64,000 bases of DNA from JAJPJE01 sp963724985 (lineage in GTDB: Bacteria > Acidobacteriota > Terriglobia > Terriglobales > Acidobacteriaceae), in assembly GCA_963724985.1 (NCBI GenBank), contig CAVRWV010000003.1, positions 124,001 to 188,000 of the forward strand, written 5' to 3'. This document shows positions 25,508 through 32,690 of this stretch, piece by piece. Position numbers and translations under genes: made by a program. The notes under the pieces are model-generated. The model ran no database searches. It was not told the DNA's origin and saw only the letters and a list, made by a program, of their open reading frames with translations. Numbering within the stretch: the stretch's first letter is position 1; each line of letters starts with the position of its first letter.

Positions 25508-25972
25508 CTAAGTTTTGTGCGTTCGCGGTCGGGCGCCCTTGCTGGACGGGGGCTTCGACCGTGAACTGCTCGGTCGCTTGGCCGTTGCCTTTTTGCTGCT
25601 CGAGCTCGCGAATTCCGACGGCTGGAACCGTTTTGCAGACTTCCAAAGCCGCTCCAGATTATAGAAGTCCCGTGCTTTCTGGGAAAACACGTGAACTACA
25701 AAATCGACGTAATCGAGCAGTACCCACTCCGCCTGGTTATAACCTTCAACGTTCGCCGGCCGTTCCCCAGCACGACTGAGTCTCTGCTCTACCTCATCCG
25801 AGATGGCTTGAACTTGCCTCGGGTTGCTACCAGAGCAGATGACAAAAAAATCTGTGAACGCGCCGGATGCTTTATCCAGCTCAAGAATCGCTAAGTCTTC
25901 CGCTTTTTTGTCTTCGCACGCGTGGACCGCTTCCAGTACCTGGGCTCGGCTATTATCGATTTTCCTGGCCAT
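25508..25972 (-). CDS. rsfS: Ribosome silencing factor RsfS
   Basis: RsfS binds uL14 and blocks joining of ribosomal subunits when nutrients fall. Core motifs 'AHACEDKKAEDLAILELD', 'FTDFFVICSGSNPRQVQAI', 'GYNQAEWVLLDYVDFVVHVF' and 'RDFYNLERLW' are all present. After residue 115 comes an unusual Ser/Lys/Arg/Pro tail (SSSSKKATAKRPSSSRSKPP), absent from most family members. Such a basic tail may contact rRNA. It lies 29 bases downstream of nadD, the common nadD-rsfS pairing. Confidence 0.95.
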   Translation of the reverse strand: MARKIDNSRAQVLEAVHACEDKKAEDLAILELDKASGAFTDFFVICSGSNPRQVQAISDEVEQRLSRAGERPANVEGYNQAEWVLLDYVDFVVHVFSQKARDFYNLERLWKSAKRFQPSEFASSSSKKATAKRPSSSRSKPPSSKGARPRTHKT

Positions 25973-26001
25973 TCGACCTCATCTAACGGGATTCAATGCT
26001 T

Positions 26002-26745
26002 CTATAACGATTGTTGCCGCTTCGGCAATGCCATTGGCACAACTTTGCCACGTTTCTCCGGCTTGATCTCCACCTCGGTTCGATAGAGACCTGTTTTTCG
26101 GATGTAGTCGGCGACCGCCGGGCCTACCAGCTTCTCCAGGTGACTTCCACCCTTGGCCGCCGCATTCCTTATCTGCGTGGCCGAAACGCGCTCGCTCACA
26201 TCCGGCAACAGGTGGATCGTGCTTCCCGGCAAAACCACTTCTCCCTTGGCAGCCTGTTTTCGGAGCACACGGCGCACCGGCTCCGGCGGACGCAACGACT
26301 CCGGCAACGCATCGCCAATATCCCCCAGCGAATATCCCGGCCGGCTGGCGACGATAAATTCGGCTTCGTGCAACAGGGCCACCGGCTCACGCCACTTTGC
26401 CAGATCGAGAAAGGCGTCGATGCCAATGATAAAGAACAGCCGGTCGTTCCGCTTCAACTCTGCCCGGACGCGTCGCACTGTGTCGATCGAATATGCCATT
26501 CCGTTTTCGCCCAACTGCTCTGGAGACTCCAGCAGTGACGGCGTCATGCCCTTCTCGCCCGCCACCTGCAGCGCCACCATGGCATAACGATGAATGTAGG
26601 GAGTAAGCGGGTGCTTATGCGGAGGCACGGAAGAGGGGACGAACAGAACCTGTTTGATTCCAAATTCCCGCTGCGCGGCTTTGGCCACGGCGAGGTGTCC
26701 GCGATGGATGGGATCGAAAGTGCCGCCGAACAGGGCTACGTTCAT
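26002..26745 (-). CDS. nadD: Nicotinate-nucleotide adenylyltransferase
   Basis: NadD adenylates nicotinate mononucleotide to deamido-NAD in NAD synthesis. The nucleotidyltransferase signature 'GGTFDPIHRGHLAVA' opens the protein, with 'VPSSVPPHK', 'FIIGIDAFLDLAKW' and the 'ISATxIR'-type motif as 'RVSATQIRNAA'. Residues after 225 (KPEKRGKVVPMALPKRQQSL) form a basic extension beyond the usual end. The total of 247 residues is somewhat long. It leads the nadD-rsfS-activator-rlmH series. Confidence 0.93.
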   Translation of the reverse strand: MNVALFGGTFDPIHRGHLAVAKAAQREFGIKQVLFVPSSVPPHKHPLTPYIHRYAMVALQVAGEKGMTPSLLESPEQLGENGMAYSIDTVRRVRAELKRNDRLFFIIGIDAFLDLAKWREPVALLHEAEFIVASRPGYSLGDIGDALPESLRPPEPVRRVLRKQAAKGEVVLPGSTIHLLPDVSERVSATQIRNAAAKGGSHLEKLVGPAVADYIRKTGLYRTEVEIKPEKRGKVVPMALPKRQQSL

Positions 26746-26839
26746 TCAGAAGAATCAGTTTCCCGTAGCTCGTGCGCAGTTTCAAGTGCAAAACGCAGTA
26801 CCAGGAATCCAAGCAAGACCTCTGCAGTGATCGCGCATC

Positions 26840-27190
26840 TCAGGCCGTTTTCTTTTGTGCCTCGTCGTCGTCGGTGCGTCCGAGTTCTTTAAATTGACTG
26901 ATCTCCACCTTGCCGTCCGGAAACACCGCCTCAATTCGCAGCGTCCCCCCCATCGCTTTCACAATGTTCTTGAGCGTGCTCAGATACATATCCGTCCGTT
27001 TCTCCAGCTTTGAGATCGCGGACTGATTCACGCCGAGAATTTCGGCAAGGCTCTCCTGCGTCAGTTGGCGCGCTTCACGGAGTTCATTGATCGCCATTTC
27101 GGCGCGATAGCGGGTCGCTTTTTCGCGTGCTCTCGCCTGTGACGCCGGCGACATTCTGTTTCTAAGTTCCTTGAAATTTCGGCTTGCCAT
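26840..27190 (-). CDS. higA: HigA-type XRE-family antitoxin
   Basis: The 116-residue protein has a helix-turn-helix of the Xre type at residues 35-90 ('LREARQLTQESLAEILGVNQ', 'SAISKLEKRTDMYLSTLKN'), preceded by a helical arm with 'ARAREKATRYRAEM'. It starts 4 bases after the toxin stop codon. Toxin-first order is typical of higBA. It is expected to neutralise HigB and repress the pair's promoter. Confidence 0.85.
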   Translation of the reverse strand: MASRNFKELRNRMSPASQARAREKATRYRAEMAINELREARQLTQESLAEILGVNQSAISKLEKRTDMYLSTLKNIVKAMGGTLRIEAVFPDGKVEISQFKELGRTDDDEAQKKTA

Positions 27191-27194
27191 CCCC

Positions 27195-27545
27195 TTACTC
27201 CTTCTCTAACCGCTTCATGTGCTCGTCAAACAGGTCATCCGCTATAGGCACAAATTGCTCGTACCACTTGGGATTGCCGCTCTTGTCCCCGCCAATCAGG
27301 AGGATCGCCGTCCGACGCGGATCGAACGCGTACAGAACCCTCAATTGACGGTCGCCAACGTTACCCCGAAGCTCCTTCATGTTGGCGTGCCTCGATGTTT
27401 TGATCACATCTGAGTGTGGCCTCGGAAGCACCGGTCCACGCTCCCCAAGCAATTCGACTTTTGCTGCGATTTCTTCCTGCTCTTCTTCGCTCAGATCGTT
27501 CCACCAACCTTCAAATCGATCGGTGAACTCGACCTCCCATGCCAT
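27195..27545 (-). CDS. higB: HigB/RelE-type toxin
   Basis: The 116-residue protein has the phage-derived Gp49-like/HigB toxin pattern: 'EVEFTDRFEGWWNDLSEEEQ', 'LRPHSDVIKTSRHANMKELR' spacing, 'RQLRVLYAFDPRRTAILLIG' and 'YEQFVPIADDLFDEH'. Such toxins cleave mRNA on the ribosome. MAWEVEF at 27545 is taken as the start. An ATG at 27653 would add a stretch with no family similarity. With higA it forms a type II toxin-antitoxin pair just upstream of nadD. Confidence 0.85.
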   Translation of the reverse strand: MAWEVEFTDRFEGWWNDLSEEEQEEIAAKVELLGERGPVLPRPHSDVIKTSRHANMKELRGNVGDRQLRVLYAFDPRRTAILLIGGDKSGNPKWYEQFVPIADDLFDEHMKRLEKE

Positions 27546-27876
27546 GCAGGGACTATATCTCAGATGGAATATGCCGTCAATGGAATGTTGGGATGATGCA
27601 GCATTACTCTGGTACACGAGCACTGGCGCAGGCACGTCGCACTCTACACTCATCGGTATTTACACATCCGAGCTCCCTGCAGTCTGTCGATCGTCCAGAG
27701 CTCGAAATCGCGTCAAATCCCGCACCATCGCACAACTCGGCGCTGTGCTTCTCTTTCTATCACTCTGAGGACATGGGTCTCGGTTCGACGGTGTACGGGT
27801 TCCCATACTGCGGCAACACAGCAACTCCCTGGGAATCAGATCAGGTCGTTTCGAGTACCGAATTCAGGAGGCAATT
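27546..27876. other. 331-bp divergent intergenic region
   Basis: This lies between higB (leftward) and the BON lipoprotein gene (rightward). No gene is supported. It should hold both promoters, but no convincing -35/-10 pair was picked out. AGGAGG lies seven bases before the ATG at 27877. Confidence 0.4.
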
Positions 27877-28821
27877 ATGCCCAAGCCGGTACTTGCATTT
27901 CTGTTGCTTACTACTCTTCTCGCAGTTTCCGTCGGCTGCTCACGTAAGCCCGACGACGAAACGGTAGCCAAGGACATTCAGCAGAAGCTTGCCGCCGATC
28001 CCGACACGAAAGACGCGAACATCACCGTAGCCTCGAAGGACGGTCAGGTCACACTGAACGGACAAGCCACCGCGCCGGCGGCTCGCGAAAAGGCTGCTCA
28101 GATCGCAAAAGCTGAGCCTGGAGTCTCGTCGATCGATAACGAAATTGCAGTCGCTCAGCCAGCAATGGCGCCGCCAGAACCTGCTCCAGCTCCAGCCGCT
28201 GCTGCGCCCGCGCCACCGGTTCAGACTGCGCCTCCTCCACCAGTGGCGGAAAAACCAAAGCCGAAACCTCCTGAGCCCATCGTGATCCCAGCCGGCACGG
28301 TGATCGATGTTTCCCTGAGTCAGCCTCTGAGTTCCAAGACCGCTCAAGCTGGCCAGCCCTTTTCCGGCACTCTGGCAGCACCGATTGTCGTGCGCGGTAA
28401 GACGGTGATCCCCAGCGGCGCAGCTGTTACGGGCAAAGTGGTGGACGCGCAATCCAAAGGCAAGATCAAAGGAGAAGCGCGGCTGGAGCTGGCTGCCACC
28501 AGCATCGCCGTCCACGGCAAGACCTATCCGATACAGGCCTCCATGCAGGGCCTGAGTGAGAAAGGCAAAGGCAAAAGGACGGCAGCCACCACCGGAGGCG
28601 GCGCCGCAGGCGGTGCGCTCATCGGCGGCCTGGCCGGCGGTGGTAAAGGCGCGGGAATTGGTGCGCTCGTGGGTGCTGGCGTCGGACTCGCAGGAGGCGC
28701 ATTCACCGGCAACAAACAGATCGAGCTTCCCGCGGAATCACAGCTGGCATTCAAGCTGACGACTCCGCTGACGCTCACACCGCGTGGTGCGGCGGCACCA
28801 GAAGGAGATCAGCCCGAGTAG
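27877..28821 (+). CDS. BON-domain, glycine-zipper lipoprotein
   Basis: Lipoprotein signal with lipobox VGC (Cys21). Residues 28-92 form a BON domain ('DIQQKLAADPDTKDANITVA', 'GQVTLNGQATAPAAREKA'), which usually binds phospholipid. A Pro/Ala linker follows. A beta domain ('IPAGTVIDVSLSQPLSSKTA', 'VIPSGAAVTGKVVDAQSKGK') comes next, then a glycine-zipper membrane segment ('GGGAAGGALIGGLAGGGKGA') and a final beta strand. It should be an envelope protein. A paralogue without the BON domain lies at 41538-42275. AGGAGG precedes the ATG. Confidence 0.8.
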   Translation: MPKPVLAFLLLTTLLAVSVGCSRKPDDETVAKDIQQKLAADPDTKDANITVASKDGQVTLNGQATAPAAREKAAQIAKAEPGVSSIDNEIAVAQPAMAPPEPAPAPAAAAPAPPVQTAPPPPVAEKPKPKPPEPIVIPAGTVIDVSLSQPLSSKTAQAGQPFSGTLAAPIVVRGKTVIPSGAAVTGKVVDAQSKGKIKGEARLELAATSIAVHGKTYPIQASMQGLSEKGKGKRTAATTGGGAAGGALIGGLAGGGKGAGIGALVGAGVGLAGGAFTGNKQIELPAESQLAFKLTTPLTLTPRGAAAPEGDQPE

Positions 28822-28917
28822 AGTTTGAGATTGTGGATGGCATGCCGTCCCAGGCTGCCTTAGCGTAGCCCGGGTTCATGCCGTCACTATGACCAGATGA
28901 AGGGCACGTTCTAACCG

Positions 28918-29457
28918 TCAATCGGTATCGCCATCGCCGGCATAGAACTTCGGATGTCCCTTGTTGTCTAACCATGTGAGGCTCAGCTTCCTGTCTTCAT
29001 TGCGGAGCTGAAATCTGAAATGACGAACCCAGCCCTTGCGTGCCTGAAGATTAGTTGACATATATTCGGCGCCATCGACGCCAACTGAGAGGCGATACGT
29101 ATCGCTTCCATGCTCATACACAACAATTTCGTACGCTCCCGCCTCCGCACCACAAATCTCGATTGCACGCACTCTGCTTCGCTGCGGCAGCTTGGGGAGT
29201 TCCACTACTTCTGCATAACGAGAGACAGGGATTTTCTCGCCACTTATATCCACACCCTCCTCACGCTTCGAAGGGTCAACTAATTTGATTTGAACCGGCG
29301 GCATGGCGTCACGCAAAGGAGTGCTTACTGAGACGCTGAGGAACGGATGCGTTGCGCATGACAGTAACCACGAGTCGTGAGTCCCGGAAGGATGCTGAGC
29401 ATGCGCAAGACTCGTGCAAGTTGCGCTCAGCAAGAGTAGTGTTCCGATCCTTATCAT
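28918..29457 (-). CDS. Exported hypothetical protein
   Basis: The 179-residue protein has a clear signal peptide (MIRIGTLLLLSATCTSLAHA, cleavage near AQ). The mature part is beta-rich ('VQIKLVDPSKREEGVDISGE', 'AEAGAYEIVVYEHGSDTYRL', 'WVRHFRFQLRNEDRKLSLTW') and ends acidic. No family was recognised. Starting at 29457 it begins 44 bases after the obgE stop on the same strand; a longer frame to 29598 would overlap obgE and is rejected. Confidence 0.55.
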   Translation of the reverse strand: MIRIGTLLLLSATCTSLAHAQHPSGTHDSWLLSCATHPFLSVSVSTPLRDAMPPVQIKLVDPSKREEGVDISGEKIPVSRYAEVVELPKLPQRSRVRAIEICGAEAGAYEIVVYEHGSDTYRLSVGVDGAEYMSTNLQARKGWVRHFRFQLRNEDRKLSLTWLDNKGHPKFYAGDGDTD

Positions 29458-29501
29458 TTGGCTAACAAGAATCTTGGTGCCCAGTTGGCGCCGTACTGTG
29501 T

Positions 29502-30587
29502 TTACACCGCATTCCGTTCGCCCGGAAAATCTTCCAGTCGATCTGGTTCCGGCTCTTGCGTTCGCCGCAGCTCTTCCACCTTGCGCGCCATCGCCCACTT
29601 CAGTTCTTCAACGCCTTCGCCCGTTACCGCCGAAATCTCGAACAGCTCATACGGATGTTTCTTGCTCTTGCAGAACCTTTTCAGCTTGGCGAGCTTGTCT
29701 TTGTTGACGGCGTCAATCTTCGAAGCGACTACGATCATCGGTTTCTGTTCCAGCCCTGCGCCAAAGTTCACCAGCTCGTTCATGATCACTTCAAAATCTT
29801 TCACCGGATCCGGACGCCCACTTCCGTCCGAAACATCGATGAGGTGCACGAGCAATCGCGTGCGCTCCACATGCCGCAGGAACTGCGTTCCCAGCCCGGC
29901 TCCCGTATGCGCGCCTTCAATCAATCCGGGAATGTCGGCAACCACGTAGCTGATCACCTCCGGCTCTTCGCCCACGGCAACTACGCCGAGGTTCGGCTCG
30001 AGCGTCGTGAACGGATAATCCGCAATCTTCGGACGCGCCGCCGAGATCCGCGAGATCAGCGTCGACTTGCCCACATTCGGATATCCCACCAGCCCTACAT
30101 CGGCGAGCAGCTTCAACTCCAGCCGCAGTACGCGCTCTTCACCGGGACGCCCGGGCTCGCATTCGCGCGGAGCCTGGTGCGTCGATGTGGCAAACCGCGC
30201 ATTGCCGCGTCCACCGCGTCCACCGCGGGCAATGACCATGCGCTCGTCCGGACGAGAGAAATCGAATACCTTCTCGCCGGTGGCCTCGTCGTAGACGATC
30301 GTTCCCACCGGCACCTTCAGCACGACGTCTTCGCCTTCGCGGCCGGTTCGTTGCGAACCTTCGCCATGCCGTCCGCGTTCCGCCTTGTATTCCGGATTGA
30401 AACGGAAGTGGATCAGCGTGTTGTGGCGCTCGCTGGACTCCATCACTACATCGCCACCGCGGCCGCCGTCGCCGCCCGACGGACCGCCGCGCGGAACGAA
30501 CTTCTCCCGCCGGAACGCCATGCAGCCGTTCCCGCCGTTTCCGGCCTTGACCTGAATTCTTGCCTCGTCGATAAACACAGTCTTCAT
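29502..30587 (-). CDS. obgE: GTPase Obg/CgtA
   Basis: Obg is an essential ribosome-assembly and stress GTPase. The glycine-rich Obg domain (residues 1-157: 'VKAGNGGNGCMAFRREKFVP', 'GGDGGRGGDVV', 'ARGGRGGRGNARFA') precedes a GTPase domain with G1 'GYPNVGKST', G3 'DIPGLIEGAH', G4 'SKID' and G5-like 'ISAVTGEG'. It lacks the optional C-terminal OCT domain and is 361 residues. Start MKTVFIDEARIQVKAG at 30587 is chosen over 30644. The exported hypothetical gene follows. Confidence 0.96.
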   Translation of the reverse strand: MKTVFIDEARIQVKAGNGGNGCMAFRREKFVPRGGPSGGDGGRGGDVVMESSERHNTLIHFRFNPEYKAERGRHGEGSQRTGREGEDVVLKVPVGTIVYDEATGEKVFDFSRPDERMVIARGGRGGRGNARFATSTHQAPRECEPGRPGEERVLRLELKLLADVGLVGYPNVGKSTLISRISAARPKIADYPFTTLEPNLGVVAVGEEPEVISYVVADIPGLIEGAHTGAGLGTQFLRHVERTRLLVHLIDVSDGSGRPDPVKDFEVIMNELVNFGAGLEQKPMIVVASKIDAVNKDKLAKLKRFCKSKKHPYELFEISAVTGEGVEELKWAMARKVEELRRTQEPEPDRLEDFPGERNAV

Positions 30588-30693
30588 TCTACCGAAGTGG
30601 AATGTATTACCGCCTAATGCGGGTAATCTGAAACCGGAGAACACGAGAAATCGAACATCAACGACGGCGGATGGATCGGAATCGCGTTTTTGT

Positions 30694-30765
30694 GATTCTA
30701 GATTTGCTGATTCTTCGATTTTCGATTACCCGATTCCCATTTGCCCGATTACCCGATTGGTAGAA
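30694..30765. repeat. 'gattacccgatt' tandem repeat before tgt
   Basis: Imperfect GATTACCCGATT-type units repeat five or six times (CGATTTTCGATTACCCGATT, TTGCCCGATTACCCGATTGG) directly upstream of the tgt start, another member of the short dispersed repeats of this genome. Confidence 0.55.
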
Positions 30766-30773
30766 TCGAGCCA

Positions 30774-32144
30774 GTGTCCCTCTCCTTCACCGTCGAAGCC
30801 CGCGATGGCCGCGCTCGTGCCGGACGCATCGTCACGCCGCATGGCGAGATCGAAACGCCGGTCTTCATGCCCGTCGGCACTGTCGCCACAGTGAAGGCCG
30901 TTCCTCAGGACATCCTCGAAGAGCTGGGCGCCGAAATCATTCTCGGCAACACTTACCATCTCTATCTGCGACCGGGACACGAGAACATCCGCAAGCTCGG
31001 CGGCCTCCACCGCTTCATGTCGTGGGATCGCTCCATGCTCACTGACTCCGGCGGATTCCAGGTCTTCAGCCTCAGCGAACTGCGCAAGATCAGCGAAGAA
31101 GGCGTTTCATTCCGATCGCACCTCGACGGCTCTTCCCACGTCTTTACGCCTGAGAAGTCGATGGAGATCCAGATCGCTCTCGGCGCTGACATCATCATGG
31201 CCTTCGACGAGTGCACCGAGCATCCCGCCGATCGCTCGCGCGCCAAGCAATCGATGGACTTGACCCTGCGCTGGGCAGGCCGTTCCCAGCGCTGCTTCGA
31301 GGAGCATAAGAACGAAGTTCCGTGGGGTAAAGCCACGGGTTCCACAAATGCCGCTGATCTCACCGGTGCTGACACCGCCGCCGAAGCTTCTTTGCTGTCA
31401 TCCCGAGCGCAGCGAGGGAACCCTATACCCGGCAATTCTGCTGAGGGAATAGGGCTGCCTCGTCGCTTCGCTCCTCGGCATGACAGCAATGAGAGTTCAT
31501 CCTCGCAAGAACTGGCCACCACCCACCAACCACTCGCCACCAGCGACCAGCTACCCCGCACGCAATCGTTATTTGCCATCGTCCAGGGCGGCATGTATCC
31601 CGACCTCCGCCGCGAATGCGCCGAACGTCTCGTAGGTATGAATTTTCCCGGATATGCCATCGGAGGCCTTAGTGTTGGCGAGCCACGCGCCCTCACCTAC
31701 GAAACGGTTCAAGCCGTCGAGCCGCATCTCCCGCAGGAGAAGCCGCGCTATCTGATGGGCGTTGGCACCCCCGAAGAGATCGTCGAATACGCCGGCATGG
31801 GCATCGACATGATGGACTGCGTGCTTCCTACCCGTGCCGCCCGTCACGGGCTACTGTTCACTTCTGAGGGCAAAGTGAACATCAAGAACTCGCGGTACGC
31901 TCTCGATGAGAGGCCGCTTGATCCCAATTGCAAGTGCCGTGTGTGCGCTCGATACTCGCGCGCTTACCTGCGCCATTTGTACTCCTCAGGTGAATTGCTG
32001 GCACAAGTCCTGAATACCATTCACAATGTGGCCTTCTACCTTGACACCATGAAAGCCGTGCGTCATGCTATTCAACTTGGGGAATTCTCCAGGTTTCTTT
32101 CTGGTGTGCGGGCCCGCGGTTTGAACTCCCCTGCTCATACCTAA
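30774..32144 (+). CDS. tgt: tRNA-guanine transglycosylase with in-frame repeat-derived insertion
   Basis: Tgt exchanges G34 of His, Asp, Asn and Tyr tRNAs for preQ1. Motifs: 'TPVFMPVGTVATVKA', catalytic Asp in 'MLTDSGGFQVFSL', 'FAIVQGGMYPDLR', nucleophile region 'MMDCVLPTRAARHG', and zinc ligands in 'CKCRVCARY' plus His in 'YLRHLY'. Length is 456 against about 375 in the family. The surplus of roughly 80 residues lies between 'CFEEHKNE' and 'QSLFAIVQGG'. It is encoded by dispersed repeats (31393-31488 and 31512-31556) read straight through without a stop. GTG 30774 gives the usual N-terminus VSLSFTVEARDG; an upstream start at 30741 falls in repeat sequence. It heads tgt-yajC-secD-secF, a known gene order. 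Confidence 0.93.
   Translation: MSLSFTVEARDGRARAGRIVTPHGEIETPVFMPVGTVATVKAVPQDILEELGAEIILGNTYHLYLRPGHENIRKLGGLHRFMSWDRSMLTDSGGFQVFSLSELRKISEEGVSFRSHLDGSSHVFTPEKSMEIQIALGADIIMAFDECTEHPADRSRAKQSMDLTLRWAGRSQRCFEEHKNEVPWGKATGSTNAADLTGADTAAEASLLSSRAQRGNPIPGNSAEGIGLPRRFAPRHDSNESSSSQELATTHQPLATSDQLPRTQSLFAIVQGGMYPDLRRECAERLVGMNFPGYAIGGLSVGEPRALTYETVQAVEPHLPQEKPRYLMGVGTPEEIVEYAGMGIDMMDCVLPTRAARHGLLFTSEGKVNIKNSRYALDERPLDPNCKCRVCARYSRAYLRHLYSSGELLAQVLNTIHNVAFYLDTMKAVRHAIQLGEFSRFLSGVRARGLNSPAHT
31393..31488. repeat. Family C palindromic element embedded in tgt
   Basis: The 96-bp element has perfect 9-bp ends (TGCTGTCAT ... ATGACAGCA) and longer imperfect arms: CCGAGCGCAGCGAGGGAACC on the left, CGTCGCTTCGCTCCTCGGCA on the right. 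The same left arm recurs outside genes at 39977-40020 and 44503-44552. It encodes about 32 residues (including SSRAQRGNPIPGNS) in frame. Confidence 0.9.
31512..31556. repeat. Family G repeat embedded in tgt
   Basis: Degenerate CCACCACCCACCAACCACTC and CCAGCGACCAGCTACC units match the repeat at 16954-17021. They encode ATTHQPLATSDQLP in the tgt insertion. Confidence 0.6.
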
Positions 32145-32295
32145 AGGGAAGACCCAAAGGTAGGCCCCAGCTCCCGCAGGATAGGTAAGCTGGTCGGCAG
32201 TGCCAATCAGTTCCCGCAGGTACAATTAAGAACGGAGTAAGACCGGACCTGTCTGGCCATCGGAAACCGTGCGCTGGACGGGCAGTTACGGAAGA

Positions 32296-32631
32296 ATGAA
32301 CATGCACGCGTTCTCATTGGCAGGTGCTTTTCTGCAGTCAGCAGGCGGAGGCGCCGGTTATCTCGCCTGGGCTCCGCTGATCCTGATCTTCGCCATTTTT
32401 TATTTCCTGTTGATTCTCCCGCAGCAACGCAAGCAGAAGCAGTGGAAGGAAATGCTGGGACAATTAAAGACCGGCGACCGCGTCACCACCAGTGGTGGCG
32501 TTCGCGGCACTATCGTGGCCTTGCGCGACGATAATGTTCATCTTCGTGTGCCGCCCGATAATATTCGCCTCGAAATTGCCCGCAGCGCCATTGTTGCCGT
32601 CACCACGGGAGAAGAAGTAGCTAAGACCTAG
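32296..32631 (+). CDS. yajC: Sec translocon accessory protein YajC
   Basis: YajC joins SecD and SecF in the accessory complex of the SecYEG translocon. The 111-residue protein has one membrane span ('LAWAPLILIFAIFYFLLILP') and then 'QQRKQKQWKEMLGQLKTGDR' and 'VTTSGGVRGTIVALRDD', all typical. Start ATG 32296 or 32302; the latter has GGAAG at better spacing. It lies between tgt and secD. Confidence 0.93.
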   Translation: MNMHAFSLAGAFLQSAGGGAGYLAWAPLILIFAIFYFLLILPQQRKQKQWKEMLGQLKTGDRVTTSGGVRGTIVALRDDNVHLRVPPDNIRLEIARSAIVAVTTGEEVAKT

Positions 32632-32690
32632 CGCGCGCCGTCCCGTGTTCGTTGCGGGAATTTGAATTAGGAATAGCAGTTGTCGTTACC

